From Pseudomonadota bacterium (GTDB taxonomy: Bacteria > Pseudomonadota > Alphaproteobacteria > Acetobacterales > Acetobacteraceae): a DNA stretch of 64,000 nucleotides. Positions 11,193 to 19,794 of this stretch are shown piece by piece; within the stretch, counting starts at the first letter, position 1, and each line of letters opens with the position of its first letter. Where the stretch lies: NCBI GenBank assembly GCA_021851785.1, contig JAJZBV010000007.1:1-64000 (forward strand), written 5' to 3'. The position numbers were made by a program, and so were the translations under genes. The notes beneath the pieces are model-generated. The model did not search any database and was not told the DNA's origin. It was given only the letters and a program-made list of their open reading frames with translations.

Positions 11193-11735
11193 ATGGAAGA
11201 GTTTGCGATCGGGCGGGCGTTCACGCTGATCGAGCCGGGGCCGGTGGTTCTGGTGGTGACGCAGGATGGCCGCCGCGACAATGTGATGACCCTTTCGTGG
11301 ACGATGGTGGTGGATTTCACGCCGCGATTCGCGATCACCACCGGCCCCTGGAACCACTCCTACGCCGCGCTCAGGAAGACGCGGGAATGTGTGATCGCGG
11401 TGCCGACGGTGGACCTGCTCGATACGGTCGTCGGGGTCGGCACCTGCTCGGGGAAGGATACCGACAAATTCGCGAAATTCCGGCTCACCCGGCTTCCGGC
11501 AAGGCATGTGCGGGCGAAGCTGATCGCCGAATGTCTCGCCAATATCGAATGCCGCGTGGTCGAGATCATCCGGCGCCATCAGATCGTCGTGCTCGATGGC
11601 ATTGCCGCCTATCTCGATCCGGCGCGCCGGGAGAAAAGGCTGATCCACGCCGTCGGCGATGGCAGTTTCGTCGCCGATGGCCGGCGTTTCGACCGGAAAG
11701 CGGCGATGCGCTCCAAGCTTCCGAGCGGCGTGTAA
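11193..11735 (+). CDS. flavin reductase-like / FMN-binding protein
   Basis: GPVVLVVTQDGRRDNVMTLSWTMVVDFTPRFAITTGPWNHSYAALRKTRECVIAVP is the flavin_reduct fold pattern. Confidence 0.8.
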   Translation: MEEFAIGRAFTLIEPGPVVLVVTQDGRRDNVMTLSWTMVVDFTPRFAITTGPWNHSYAALRKTRECVIAVPTVDLLDTVVGVGTCSGKDTDKFAKFRLTRLPARHVRAKLIAECLANIECRVVEIIRRHQIVVLDGIAAYLDPARREKRLIHAVGDGSFVADGRRFDRKAAMRSKLPSGV

Positions 11736-11974
11736 CCCCCGCCATTGCCGCCCTGGCGCCCCCGGGCGGCAAATCATCCCTTTTGGATCACCCCTCCCCC
11801 CTCCTGCCCCTTCCGGCGCGGTTTCGGCGCGGGTTTATCCGATCTGGACAAAACAATCGAAGACCGGCCGGCGGTTCTTGCTAGCTTGCGGGCAGCGGCG
11901 GCGATCCGGAATCGGACGCAAGGCCAGCGCAACGGGGAGGCTGTCCGATCGGAGCCGATGACCGTCAAGGGATG

Positions 11975-12004
11975 GCCCTGCCGTGGCGACGCGGCAGGGC
12001 TTTT
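11975..12004 (+). terminator. Rho-independent terminator
   Basis: GCCCTGCCG-TGGCGACG-CGGCAGGGC-TTTT: perfect 9-bp GC-rich stem plus T run. Confidence 0.8.
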
Positions 12005-12666
12005 CATATCGGTTGCGGCGGCGCGTCCAGATGACGCCAAAGATACCAGGACGCGACCGAACAGTATGGCTCCCACAGCTTCCCGAGGGCTTCGAGTGTC
12101 GCTTCGTCGCCGTAGAGGAGGCAGGCTGCACGTCGCAATCCTGCATCGCGCAATGCCAGCACGTTCGGGCGTTTAAGCCCAAAGATCAAAAACATCTCGG
12201 CCGTCCAACGCCCGATTCCAGAAACGGCCGTGAGTTCGGCAATAGCCTCCTCGTCGGTCAGTTCAGCAAGCATCGTCAAATCGAGCCGCCCATCGGTGAC
12301 ACGCTCTGCCAGGTGTCGAACGCTCCGAATCTTCGCCGCCGATAGACCAGCTTGCCGCAGCGCCTCCGGTGTTGCCCGAAGAAAGCTCTCAGGCCCAAAG
12401 CCGGGAACGATCGCTTCGACGCGTGCACGGATCGTCGCAGCAGCCTTCGCGGAAAGCTGCTGCCCCATGATCGAATTTGCCAGCGTGCGAAAGTGCTGCT
12501 GATCCCGCTCGGCCAATCCGCACCGTCCATGCGCCACCATAAGACGCGCCATCACGGCACAAGCCTGCGCCAGATGACGTTCGGCTGCTCGAATGGCTGT
12601 AGGGGTGAGGGATCGAACTGCGGGTTTCACCTCATGCTTCCGCTTTTGCGGATCGAGCTTTTCCAT
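12004..12666 (-). CDS. HhH-GPD DNA glycosylase (DNA-3-methyladenine glycosylase II-like)
   Basis: FRTLANSIMGQQLSAKAAATIRARVE, LSAAKIRSVRHLAERV, AVSGIGRWTAEMFLIFGLKRPNVLALRDAGLRRA (HhH-GPD hairpin with catalytic Asp). Confidence 0.88.
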   Translation of the reverse strand: MEKLDPQKRKHEVKPAVRSLTPTAIRAAERHLAQACAVMARLMVAHGRCGLAERDQQHFRTLANSIMGQQLSAKAAATIRARVEAIVPGFGPESFLRATPEALRQAGLSAAKIRSVRHLAERVTDGRLDLTMLAELTDEEAIAELTAVSGIGRWTAEMFLIFGLKRPNVLALRDAGLRRAACLLYGDEATLEALGKLWEPYCSVASWYLWRHLDAPPQPI

Positions 12667-13981
12667 CTCGTTTGACGGGTTCTGCCTGATGGGTCAGCGT
12701 CATTGATCGGAGGGCCGAAGCAAGGTCTGGACTCGCGAACAGGGTGAAATCTGACACCTCGCAGCAAACCGGCTTTGAATTCTCGGCTGGAAGCGGTTCA
12801 GCAAACAGGGGCGTATCGGTCGCCTTGCGCTTCGGTGTCTGCTTGCCGACAAAATCGCCCATTGGCTCGGTGCCATGCTCAAAGCGATGCAGCATCGTGC
12901 GCATGGCTTCAGGGCTGTTATCAACCCCGATCCAGTCGCGTCCGAGGGAGTCGGCCGCAACAAGCGTCGTTCCCGATCCGGCGAAGCAATCGAGAACAAT
13001 GTCTCCGGGGTTGCTGGATGCCTCGACAATACGGCGCAGAAGATTGATATTCTTCTCGGTGGGGTATCCGCTGATATGCACCATCTGATTGTGAGCGTCG
13101 CGGTAGTCGAGCCAGATATCTTGCACTGACACGCCTGGACTTTCGTCAAGATAGACCTTGCGACGTGGATTGCCGTTCTTGGACCAATAGATTTCGCCGC
13201 GAGCGTCCATCTCGTCGAGCGTTGACGGCGGAAATTGCCAGTGCTTACCCGGCGGCGGCATCATCCCGCGCCAGGGCTTGCCTGTCTCGCCGTTTCGCAC
13301 GCCCGGCGCATGAACAGGAACCTTCATATAACGCCGGCCAGTTGCAGGATCGACATACTGATATTCGCGGGCGCGCTCCTCCGTCCACGGCTCAACCTGT
13401 TTGTTCCAAACGTAGTTGGCCGACTTCGTATAGAACAGAATGTAGTCGGCTATGTTGCCATACTGATTGCGTGTATAGTTCTTTGGGTTGGACTTTTTCC
13501 GGGTGATGTAGTTTCGGAAATTGCCCGCACCAAAAATCTCGTCCATCAGGATTTTGATGTGAAACACCATCTTCGCGTCGAGATGGACATAGATCGAGCC
13601 ATCATCCGCCAAGAGCCGATGCAGCAGGATCAGGCGTTCCCGCATAAATTCGAGGTAGTCCGCTCCTTCAAAAACGTCCTCGTAGGCATGCGCGAGCTTC
13701 CGTGAATGAAAGACGGTCTGCGTCGCGAAAGGCGGGTCGATATAAACCAACCGCACCTTGCCGCAAACGCCAGGGTCTTGGGCTAGGCTGGTCAGAACGG
13801 AAAGATTTTCAGCGAAGTAAAGCCGCTTCCGCATGTTCGCGTTAGGCGTCGGGACATGCTCAAAGATGCCCGGCGTCGTCGCAAGAATTTCCTCGGCAGG
13901 CTTCTTCCCTGGATAGCCGAGAGTGATTGGCGGGGAATCCGAAACAGAGCGAATAGGGGAACGCGGAACGCCGGTTGCCAT
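12632..13981 (-). CDS. site-specific DNA methyltransferase (beta-class N4C/N6A type)
   Basis: Catalytic DPPF (VRLVYIDPPFATQTVF) precedes the SAM motif DCFAGSGTTLVAADSLGRDWIGVD. Start MATGVPRSP at 13981 with a ggggagg RBS. Confidence 0.88.
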   Translation of the reverse strand: MATGVPRSPIRSVSDSPPITLGYPGKKPAEEILATTPGIFEHVPTPNANMRKRLYFAENLSVLTSLAQDPGVCGKVRLVYIDPPFATQTVFHSRKLAHAYEDVFEGADYLEFMRERLILLHRLLADDGSIYVHLDAKMVFHIKILMDEIFGAGNFRNYITRKKSNPKNYTRNQYGNIADYILFYTKSANYVWNKQVEPWTEERAREYQYVDPATGRRYMKVPVHAPGVRNGETGKPWRGMMPPPGKHWQFPPSTLDEMDARGEIYWSKNGNPRRKVYLDESPGVSVQDIWLDYRDAHNQMVHISGYPTEKNINLLRRIVEASSNPGDIVLDCFAGSGTTLVAADSLGRDWIGVDNSPEAMRTMLHRFEHGTEPMGDFVGKQTPKRKATDTPLFAEPLPAENSKPVCCEVSDFTLFASPDLASALRSMTLTHQAEPVKRDGKARSAKAEA

Positions 13982-13995
13982 GCTCCACCCTCCCC

Positions 13996-14721
13996 TTATG
14001 ATTTCAACCATTCGAGCGTCAGACGCTCGGGAACCATCCGTAGGGTCGTCACCATGACACGACCCGGATACAGGTCTTCGATATAGGCGTAGTCCCGCCA
14101 CATCGAGCCTAGGAGCAATCCCGGCCCGTCATTCAGGAAGATCACCTTTGTTTTCAGCCCATTCGCGTTCGCATAGGTGATGATCTCCGACGCGCAATCG
14201 CGGTACTGCCCAGTGCGGTCATCTTCCTGCGCTCCGCCTCGGTCGGAGTCGTAGCGCGCCAAACCGACAGCTAGGACTTCATCACCATCGCAGATCAGAA
14301 AGTCGATCGGACGGTCAGGCTTCGTGTAGTTCGGAAAGATCGTGCCGAGCAGAACGTCTTTGCCCGCACGCTCCGGGCCGCTGAGTTTGAGGGTTGGGAA
14401 TTGCTCTCGAAGCAGAATGAAAAAGCGTTCTGTGAGGTCGTAGCCCTTCTTGCCGCGATCCTTGTATTCCCAAAGGATCGCACACAATGCCTCGTCGGGC
14501 ATCGGCCGGGTAGCAAACCGCTTCTGAACCTCGGTGATCGCACGGAAGCCAGGACCAAATTGATCGCAGATCGTTTGCGCGGCGCGCTTCTTCTTAAGCA
14601 TCTCGACCGGCGTCTCCGGGCTGACGTATTTGCGGAAAACGCGCGCGACATTGATCGCCCCGTTCGTGCTGGCGACGGACGGGCGCACCCGCTGGCGCTC
14701 CCCCTTTGACTTCATCCTCAC
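13996..14721 (-). CDS. putative type II restriction endonuclease partner of the adjacent methyltransferase
   Basis: Immediately upstream of and co-directional with the MTase; PIDFLICDGDEVLAVGLARYDSDRGGAQEDDRTGQYRD resembles a restriction-endonuclease core. The first ~26 codons are antisense to a dioxygenase remnant, so the true start is uncertain. Confidence 0.6.
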   Translation of the reverse strand: MRMKSKGERQRVRPSVASTNGAINVARVFRKYVSPETPVEMLKKKRAAQTICDQFGPGFRAITEVQKRFATRPMPDEALCAILWEYKDRGKKGYDLTERFFILLREQFPTLKLSGPERAGKDVLLGTIFPNYTKPDRPIDFLICDGDEVLAVGLARYDSDRGGAQEDDRTGQYRDCASEIITYANANGLKTKVIFLNDGPGLLLGSMWRDYAYIEDLYPGRVMVTTLRMVPERLTLEWLKS

Positions 14722-14725
14722 CTAG
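14645..14725 (+). pseudogene. 3'-terminal remnant of an intradiol ring-cleavage dioxygenase gene
   Basis: + strand reads ATLIAPFVLATDGRTRWRSPFDFILT*. The intact gene at 23877-24719 ends ATLIAPFEPAEDGRTSWRSPFDFVLTPSG* (21/26 aa identical by eye). Confidence 0.85.
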
Positions 14726-14743
14726 GGCTCTGAGGCGCGCTGA

Positions 14744-15163
14744 ATGACGGACTGCGGAAAATCGCCCATGCCGGAGGAAGACGGCGCCAGGATCATTCAC
14801 AGGATCATTGACCGGGGGACGCCGGAATCAGCGGCCATGGTCGCCAACACCCGGCGGGCGATGGCGATCACCGCGGCGCTCAACCGTTTGACGTTCGACG
14901 ATGCCGATGAAATCCGCGCTCTGTTCAGCCGGCTCATCGGCAAAACGGTGGATGCGAGTTTTTTGCTGATCCCGCCTTTCTATACCGCCGGCGGGGACGA
15001 AATCCGCATCGGGCGCAATGTCTTCATCAATCAGAACTGCACGTTCTATGACCTCGGCGGCCTCGATATCGCGGACGATGTCATGATCGAGCCCAATGTC
15101 AGCCTCATCGCGGCGGGCCGCCCGCTCGCCGCCTCGGCGCGCCGTTCGCCAGGGGCTTCCTGA
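14744..15163 (+). pseudogene. truncated maltose/galactoside O-acetyltransferase-like (LbH) protein
   Basis: RRAMAITAALNRLTFDDADEIRALFSRLIG...FYTAGGDEIRIGRNVFINQNCTFYDLGGLDIADDVMIEPNVSLIAAGRP, then homology ends; the remaining LbH hexapeptide coils are missing. Confidence 0.8.
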
Positions 15164-16106
15164 CCGTGCTGGTCTCGACGCTGGCGCTGCTGGTGCTGTG
15201 CGCGATCTTCGCGCCTTCGGCCATCGCGCCGGGAGCGCTGGCCGGCAGCCTGCCGTTCGCGGCGGTGCTGGCGATCGTCGGGCTCGCGCAGATGCTCGTC
15301 GTGCAGCAGGGAGGGTTCGATCTCTCGCTCGCCGGGGCGTCTCGCTCGCGGTGGTGATCGCAACCCATGTCCCGGCCGGCGACAGCGCGGAATTGCCACG
15401 GGCCGTGCTGCTGGCGCTGGCCTGCGCGGCGGCGGCGGGGACGCTGAACGGGGTGCTGGTCAGTGTGCTGCGGCTCAACGCGATCGTCGCCACGATCGGG
15501 ATGAACGCGCTGATCTATGGCGGCGTCTTCGCGGTCTCGGGCGGGGTTCCACGCACCACGACGCCGCTTCTCGCCGCCATTGCCGGGGGCGAGACGCTCG
15601 GGATCGGCAACGCCCTATGGTTCGCGCTGGCGACCCTGATCCTCGTTGCGCTGGTCCTCAAGAAGACCGTCCTCGGCCGCCGGTTCGAGGCGATCGGGGC
15701 GAGCCCGCCCGCCGCGCGCGCCATCGGCCTCGGCGTCCGGCGCTACCAGATCACCGCCTATGTCTCCGCGCAGGGGCTCTACACCGTCGCCGGTCTGCTG
15801 ATCGCCGGCATCACCAAGGAGCCCACCGCGTTTCAAGGTGATCCGTTGCTGCTGCCCTCGGTCGCCGTCGTGGTGCTGGGCGGCACGTCGCTCCTCGGCG
15901 GCCGGGGCTTTCCGGTCTCGACCGTGATCGCGGCCTTCTTTCTCACCCAACTGAGCCAGTTCGCGCTCGCCATCGGCGTGCCCTACTCGGCCCAGACCAT
16001 CATTCAGGCGTTCGCGCTTGGATTAGGCATCGCGGTCTATTCGCTGCGGCTGCCCAAAGGCGTCAAAAAACTGGTGAAACCGTCAAACATGGAGGAACCG
16101 AGATGA
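15121..16106 (+). pseudogene. ribose-type ABC transporter permease, 5'-truncated and frameshifted
   Basis: Frame 1: RRLGAPFARGFLTVLVSTLALLVLCAIF...LAQMLVVQQGGFDLSLAG; continues in frame 3 as GVSLAVVIATHVPAG...VSVLRLNAIVATIGMNALIYGG...GVKKLVKPSNMEEPR. The switch occurs at GGGG 15334-15337. Confidence 0.82.
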
Positions 16107-17179
16107 AACCATCGTCTGGTTATGGAAAGATCGCGCTGGCCGCCACCCTGGGGCTGGGTGTCACCCTGGCGCTGGCGCTCGGCGGCACCGCCCGCGCCGC
16201 CGAGCCCTCATGGTGCGGCCCGAAAAAGGCGACGCTCGCGCTGCTCGACGGCTTCGGCGGCAATAGCTGGCGGCTGGTGACCACCGCCTCGGGCAAGGAG
16301 GAGGCGTCGCTCTGCCCGAACATCACGGAATATATCTACGCCGACGGCCAGGGTAACACCCAGAAGGCGATTTCCGACATCAAGAGCATGGCCGCGCGCG
16401 GCGTCGATGCGTTGGTGGTGTTCGGCGATGCCGGCCCGGCGGTGCTGCCGGCGCTGACCGCGGCCCATAAAGCGGGCAAGGTGGTGGTGCCCTACCGCGT
16501 CGATGTCGGCGGCAAGGCGGGCCAGACCTACACCATGTTCATCGGCTCGTCCTTCAAGGATGACGGCGTGAGCTGGGGGCAGTGGATCAAGAGCATCCTG
16601 CCCAATGGCGGCAATCTTCTGTTCTTGAGCGGCCCGGCCGGCAACAGCCAGGGGCTGGACGAGCTGGCCGGCCTGAAATCGGTGCTCGACGACAAATACA
16701 AATTCCTCAATCCGGCGCCCTTCGACGTGACCAACTGGGATCCGTCGCTGACCCAGCAGGTGCTGACCGCCGAGATCGCCAAGCACGACAAGATCGACGT
16801 GATCGTCTCGGATTTCGGCCCCTCGCTGGTCGGCGCGCTGCCGGCGTTCAAGAAGTTCAACCGCTCGATCCCGGCGCTGGCCACCTCGGACGGCAATTCG
16901 CTCGGCTGTTTCTGGGTCGAGAACCACAAGGACAATCCGGACTTCAAGCTCTTCACGGTCGCGACCGGCAATGACAACGTCCGCCTCGCGGTGGACTGGG
17001 CGGTGGCCGAGGCGACCGGCGGCAAACCCCCCGCCGCGCGGATCTTCAAGGCGCCGGTATTCGAGGATTCGGTCTCCGGCCAGCCCAACCCGGTCCAGTG
17101 CCGCAGCGATCTGCCGGGATCGATCTATCTCTCGGCGAAATTGTCGGGTGACGATCAGGCCAAGGCGGTGAACAAGTAA
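16103..17179 (+). CDS. periplasmic substrate-binding protein, ribose/sugar-type ABC transporter
   Basis: Signal peptide IALAATLGLGVTLALALGGTARA; GNTQKAISDIKSMAARGVDALVVFGDAGPAVLPALTAAHKAGKVVVPYRVD is peripla_BP_4-like. Confidence 0.88.
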   Translation: MKPSSGYGKIALAATLGLGVTLALALGGTARAAEPSWCGPKKATLALLDGFGGNSWRLVTTASGKEEASLCPNITEYIYADGQGNTQKAISDIKSMAARGVDALVVFGDAGPAVLPALTAAHKAGKVVVPYRVDVGGKAGQTYTMFIGSSFKDDGVSWGQWIKSILPNGGNLLFLSGPAGNSQGLDELAGLKSVLDDKYKFLNPAPFDVTNWDPSLTQQVLTAEIAKHDKIDVIVSDFGPSLVGALPAFKKFNRSIPALATSDGNSLGCFWVENHKDNPDFKLFTVATGNDNVRLAVDWAVAEATGGKPPAARIFKAPVFEDSVSGQPNPVQCRSDLPGSIYLSAKLSGDDQAKAVNK

Positions 17180-17262
17180 CACGGAACGGTGTCGCGACCC
17201 CGCCGGGTGCGCCCGCGCCGGGCATCGCGACACCGGCCCTTGCGGCATGGGATGATCTCGCA

Positions 17263-19794
17263 ATGTGGGACGCGGCGGTGGCTTTCGAGCATCGGGACGG
17301 GGATATGAGTGAAAGCATGGGTGGCGATGGCGCGGTGACGCTCCGCCTCGCCGGCATCGCGAAATCCTATTCCGGCGTCCCGGCGTTGTCGGATGTCGAC
17401 ATCACGTTCCATGCCGGCGAGGTGCATGCCATTCTCGGCGAAAACGGCGCCGGCAAGTCGACCCTGATGAACATCATCGCCGGCGCTCTGCCGCCCGACC
17501 GGGGCGAGATCGAATTCGCCGGGCGCCGCGTCCCCGCCATGACCCCGGAGACCGCGGCGGCGCTCGGGATCGCCATTTCCTATCAGCACCCGGCGGTGCT
17601 GGACGATCTCTCGGTGTTTGAGAACCTGCGCGTCGCGCTGCCCGCGCGCCTGTTCGCCGGGCGCCCGGCGCGCGCGGTGGCGCGGGATATTCTCGCGAGC
17701 ATGGGCCTCGACGTCCCGCTCGGCGCGCGCGGCGAGACGCTGACCGTCGCGCAGAAGCAATTGCTGGAAATCGCCAAGGCGCTCGCGGTCCGGCCGAAAG
17801 TGCTGATCCTCGACGAGCCGACCGCCTCCCTCGACCAGGACGCGACCGACATCCTGTTTCGCCGCATCCGCGAGGTGGTCCGGACAGGTACCCTGGTGAT
17901 CTACATCACCCACCGCATGGCCGAGCTGCGCCAGATCGCGCGCCGCGTGACGGTGCTGCGCGATGGCCGCGTGCAAGGCGGCGCCCTGGTCGATGAGGTC
18001 AGCGATCACGATCTGCTCGGCATGATCGTCGGCCGCGCGCTCGGCGCCACCTTCCCGCCCAAGGCGCCGCCCGGCGCGGCCGAGACGGTGCTGGCGGTGC
18101 AGGGGCTGAGCGGCCGCCGCTTCCATGGCGTCAGCTTCGAGGTCGCGCGCGGCGAGATCCTCGGCGTCGCCGGGGTCGCCGGCAACGGTCAGGCGGAGCT
18201 GATGCGGGCGCTCGCCGGCCGGCACCCGGCGGGCGGGACGGTGATCCTGAACGGGCGGGCGCTCCGGCCGCACGACCTGCTGCGGCGCGCCGCCTTCATG
18301 CCGTCCGACCGGCACGCCGAGGGGTTGGCGGCGGGGCTCTCGGTGCGCGAGAACGCTTCCCTCGCGGCGCTCGCCAAATTCGCGACTGGCGGCCTCGTCA
18401 GCCGCCGCCGCGAGCGCGACGCGGTCGGCGCGGTGTTCGCCACGCTGGCGGTGAAGACCCCTTCGATCGAGGCGCCGGTGCTCGCGCTCTCGGGCGGCAA
18501 CCAGCAGAAAGTGGTGCTGGCTCGCGCCCTGCTCGCGGCGCCGGCGCTGATCGTCGCCGACGAGCCGACCCAGGGCGTCGATGTCGGCGCCCGCGCCGAG
18601 ATCTACCGCATCCTGCGCGAGGTCGCCGCCCGCGGCACGCCGGTGATCGTCAATTCCTCGGACGCCGCCGAACTGGCAGGGCTCTGCGACAGCGTCATCG
18701 TGCTCTCGCGCGGCCAGGTGGTCGCGACCCTGACCGGCACGGAGGTCGCCGAGGCGCGCATCGTCGCCGCCGCCGTCGGCGCCGAGACGCGGGCGGCACT
18801 CGGTGCCCCGCGCGCCGCGCCGGCGAGCCGCTTGCGCCATATCGCGCGGACCGACAACGCGCCGGCGGTGCCGCTCGCGCTGGTGATCGCCGGGTTGGCG
18901 CTCTACGGCTACGGCCAGAATCCCAATTATCTCTCGGCGTTCAATCTCGCCAACATCCTGGCGCTGGCGACCGCGCTCGGCTTCATCGCCCTCGGGCAGA
19001 CGATCCCGCTGCTGCTCGCCGGGATCGATCTTTCGGTCGGGCCGCTGGCCGGGCTGCTCGTCGTCATCGCGTCGTTCTTCGTGACCGAAGGCCAAGGCGT
19101 CGCCGCCATGGCCGCCGGTTTCGCGCTGATGGCAACGGCGGCGCTCGCGGTCGGCGCGATCAATGGCCTCCTCATCCGTTTCGCCAATTTCACCCCGATC
19201 GCGGCGACGCTGGCTATGTATATCGGCTTGCAGGGATGCAGTTTCCTGCTCCGCGACGGGCCCGGGGGCTATATCGCGGGGGACGTGGTCGCGGCCGTCA
19301 ACGCGCAGATCGGGCCGGTGCCGGTCGCCTTCCTCGTGCTGGCGGCGGTGGCGGCGCTGGCCGAGATCGCTCTCCGCCGGACGCGGGCGGGCTGGCAGCT
19401 CCGCGCCGCCGGCTGCGACGAGGACGCGGCGCGCCGGATCGGGGTGCCGGTCACGCGCATCCTCGTGCTCGGCTATATCGGCGCCGCCCTCCTGACCGCG
19501 ATCGGCGCGATCATGCTGATGGCGCAGATCGGCGTCGGCGACCCGCGCCAGGGGATAAACTACACGCTCTCCAGCATCACCGCGGCGGTGCTCGGCGGCA
19601 CCAGTCTCCGGGGCGGGCGCGGCAGCTTCCTCGGGACCGTGCTCGGGGCGCTGTTGCTCACCGAGGTTTTGAATATCGTCTCGTTCCTCGGCCTCACGCA
19701 GACCTACCAATATGTGTTCCAGGGCGCGCTCATCCTGATCGCGGCGGTGGTCTATGCCGCCGTCCGCGGCCGCGATACCGGCGGCGAGGGCTGA
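17263..19794 (+). CDS. ribose-type ABC transporter: tandem ATPase (RbsA-like) fused to permease (RbsC-like)
   Basis: First NBD GENGAGKSTLMNIIAGALPPDRGEI and LILDEPTASLD; second NBD LSGGNQQKVVLARALLAAPALIVADEPTQGVDVGA; permease from ~residue 525, NILALATALGFIALGQTIPLLLAGIDLSVGPLAGL. Confidence 0.9.
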   Translation: MWDAAVAFEHRDGDMSESMGGDGAVTLRLAGIAKSYSGVPALSDVDITFHAGEVHAILGENGAGKSTLMNIIAGALPPDRGEIEFAGRRVPAMTPETAAALGIAISYQHPAVLDDLSVFENLRVALPARLFAGRPARAVARDILASMGLDVPLGARGETLTVAQKQLLEIAKALAVRPKVLILDEPTASLDQDATDILFRRIREVVRTGTLVIYITHRMAELRQIARRVTVLRDGRVQGGALVDEVSDHDLLGMIVGRALGATFPPKAPPGAAETVLAVQGLSGRRFHGVSFEVARGEILGVAGVAGNGQAELMRALAGRHPAGGTVILNGRALRPHDLLRRAAFMPSDRHAEGLAAGLSVRENASLAALAKFATGGLVSRRRERDAVGAVFATLAVKTPSIEAPVLALSGGNQQKVVLARALLAAPALIVADEPTQGVDVGARAEIYRILREVAARGTPVIVNSSDAAELAGLCDSVIVLSRGQVVATLTGTEVAEARIVAAAVGAETRAALGAPRAAPASRLRHIARTDNAPAVPLALVIAGLALYGYGQNPNYLSAFNLANILALATALGFIALGQTIPLLLAGIDLSVGPLAGLLVVIASFFVTEGQGVAAMAAGFALMATAALAVGAINGLLIRFANFTPIAATLAMYIGLQGCSFLLRDGPGGYIAGDVVAAVNAQIGPVPVAFLVLAAVAALAEIALRRTRAGWQLRAAGCDEDAARRIGVPVTRILVLGYIGAALLTAIGAIMLMAQIGVGDPRQGINYTLSSITAAVLGGTSLRGGRGSFLGTVLGALLLTEVLNIVSFLGLTQTYQYVFQGALILIAAVVYAAVRGRDTGGEG

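Noticed and set aside
15096-16106. 336-aa permease ORF as listed in the ORF track
   Set aside because: Its first ~80 residues (MSASSRRAARSPPRRAV...) are out-of-frame translation; real permease sequence for that part is in frame 1.
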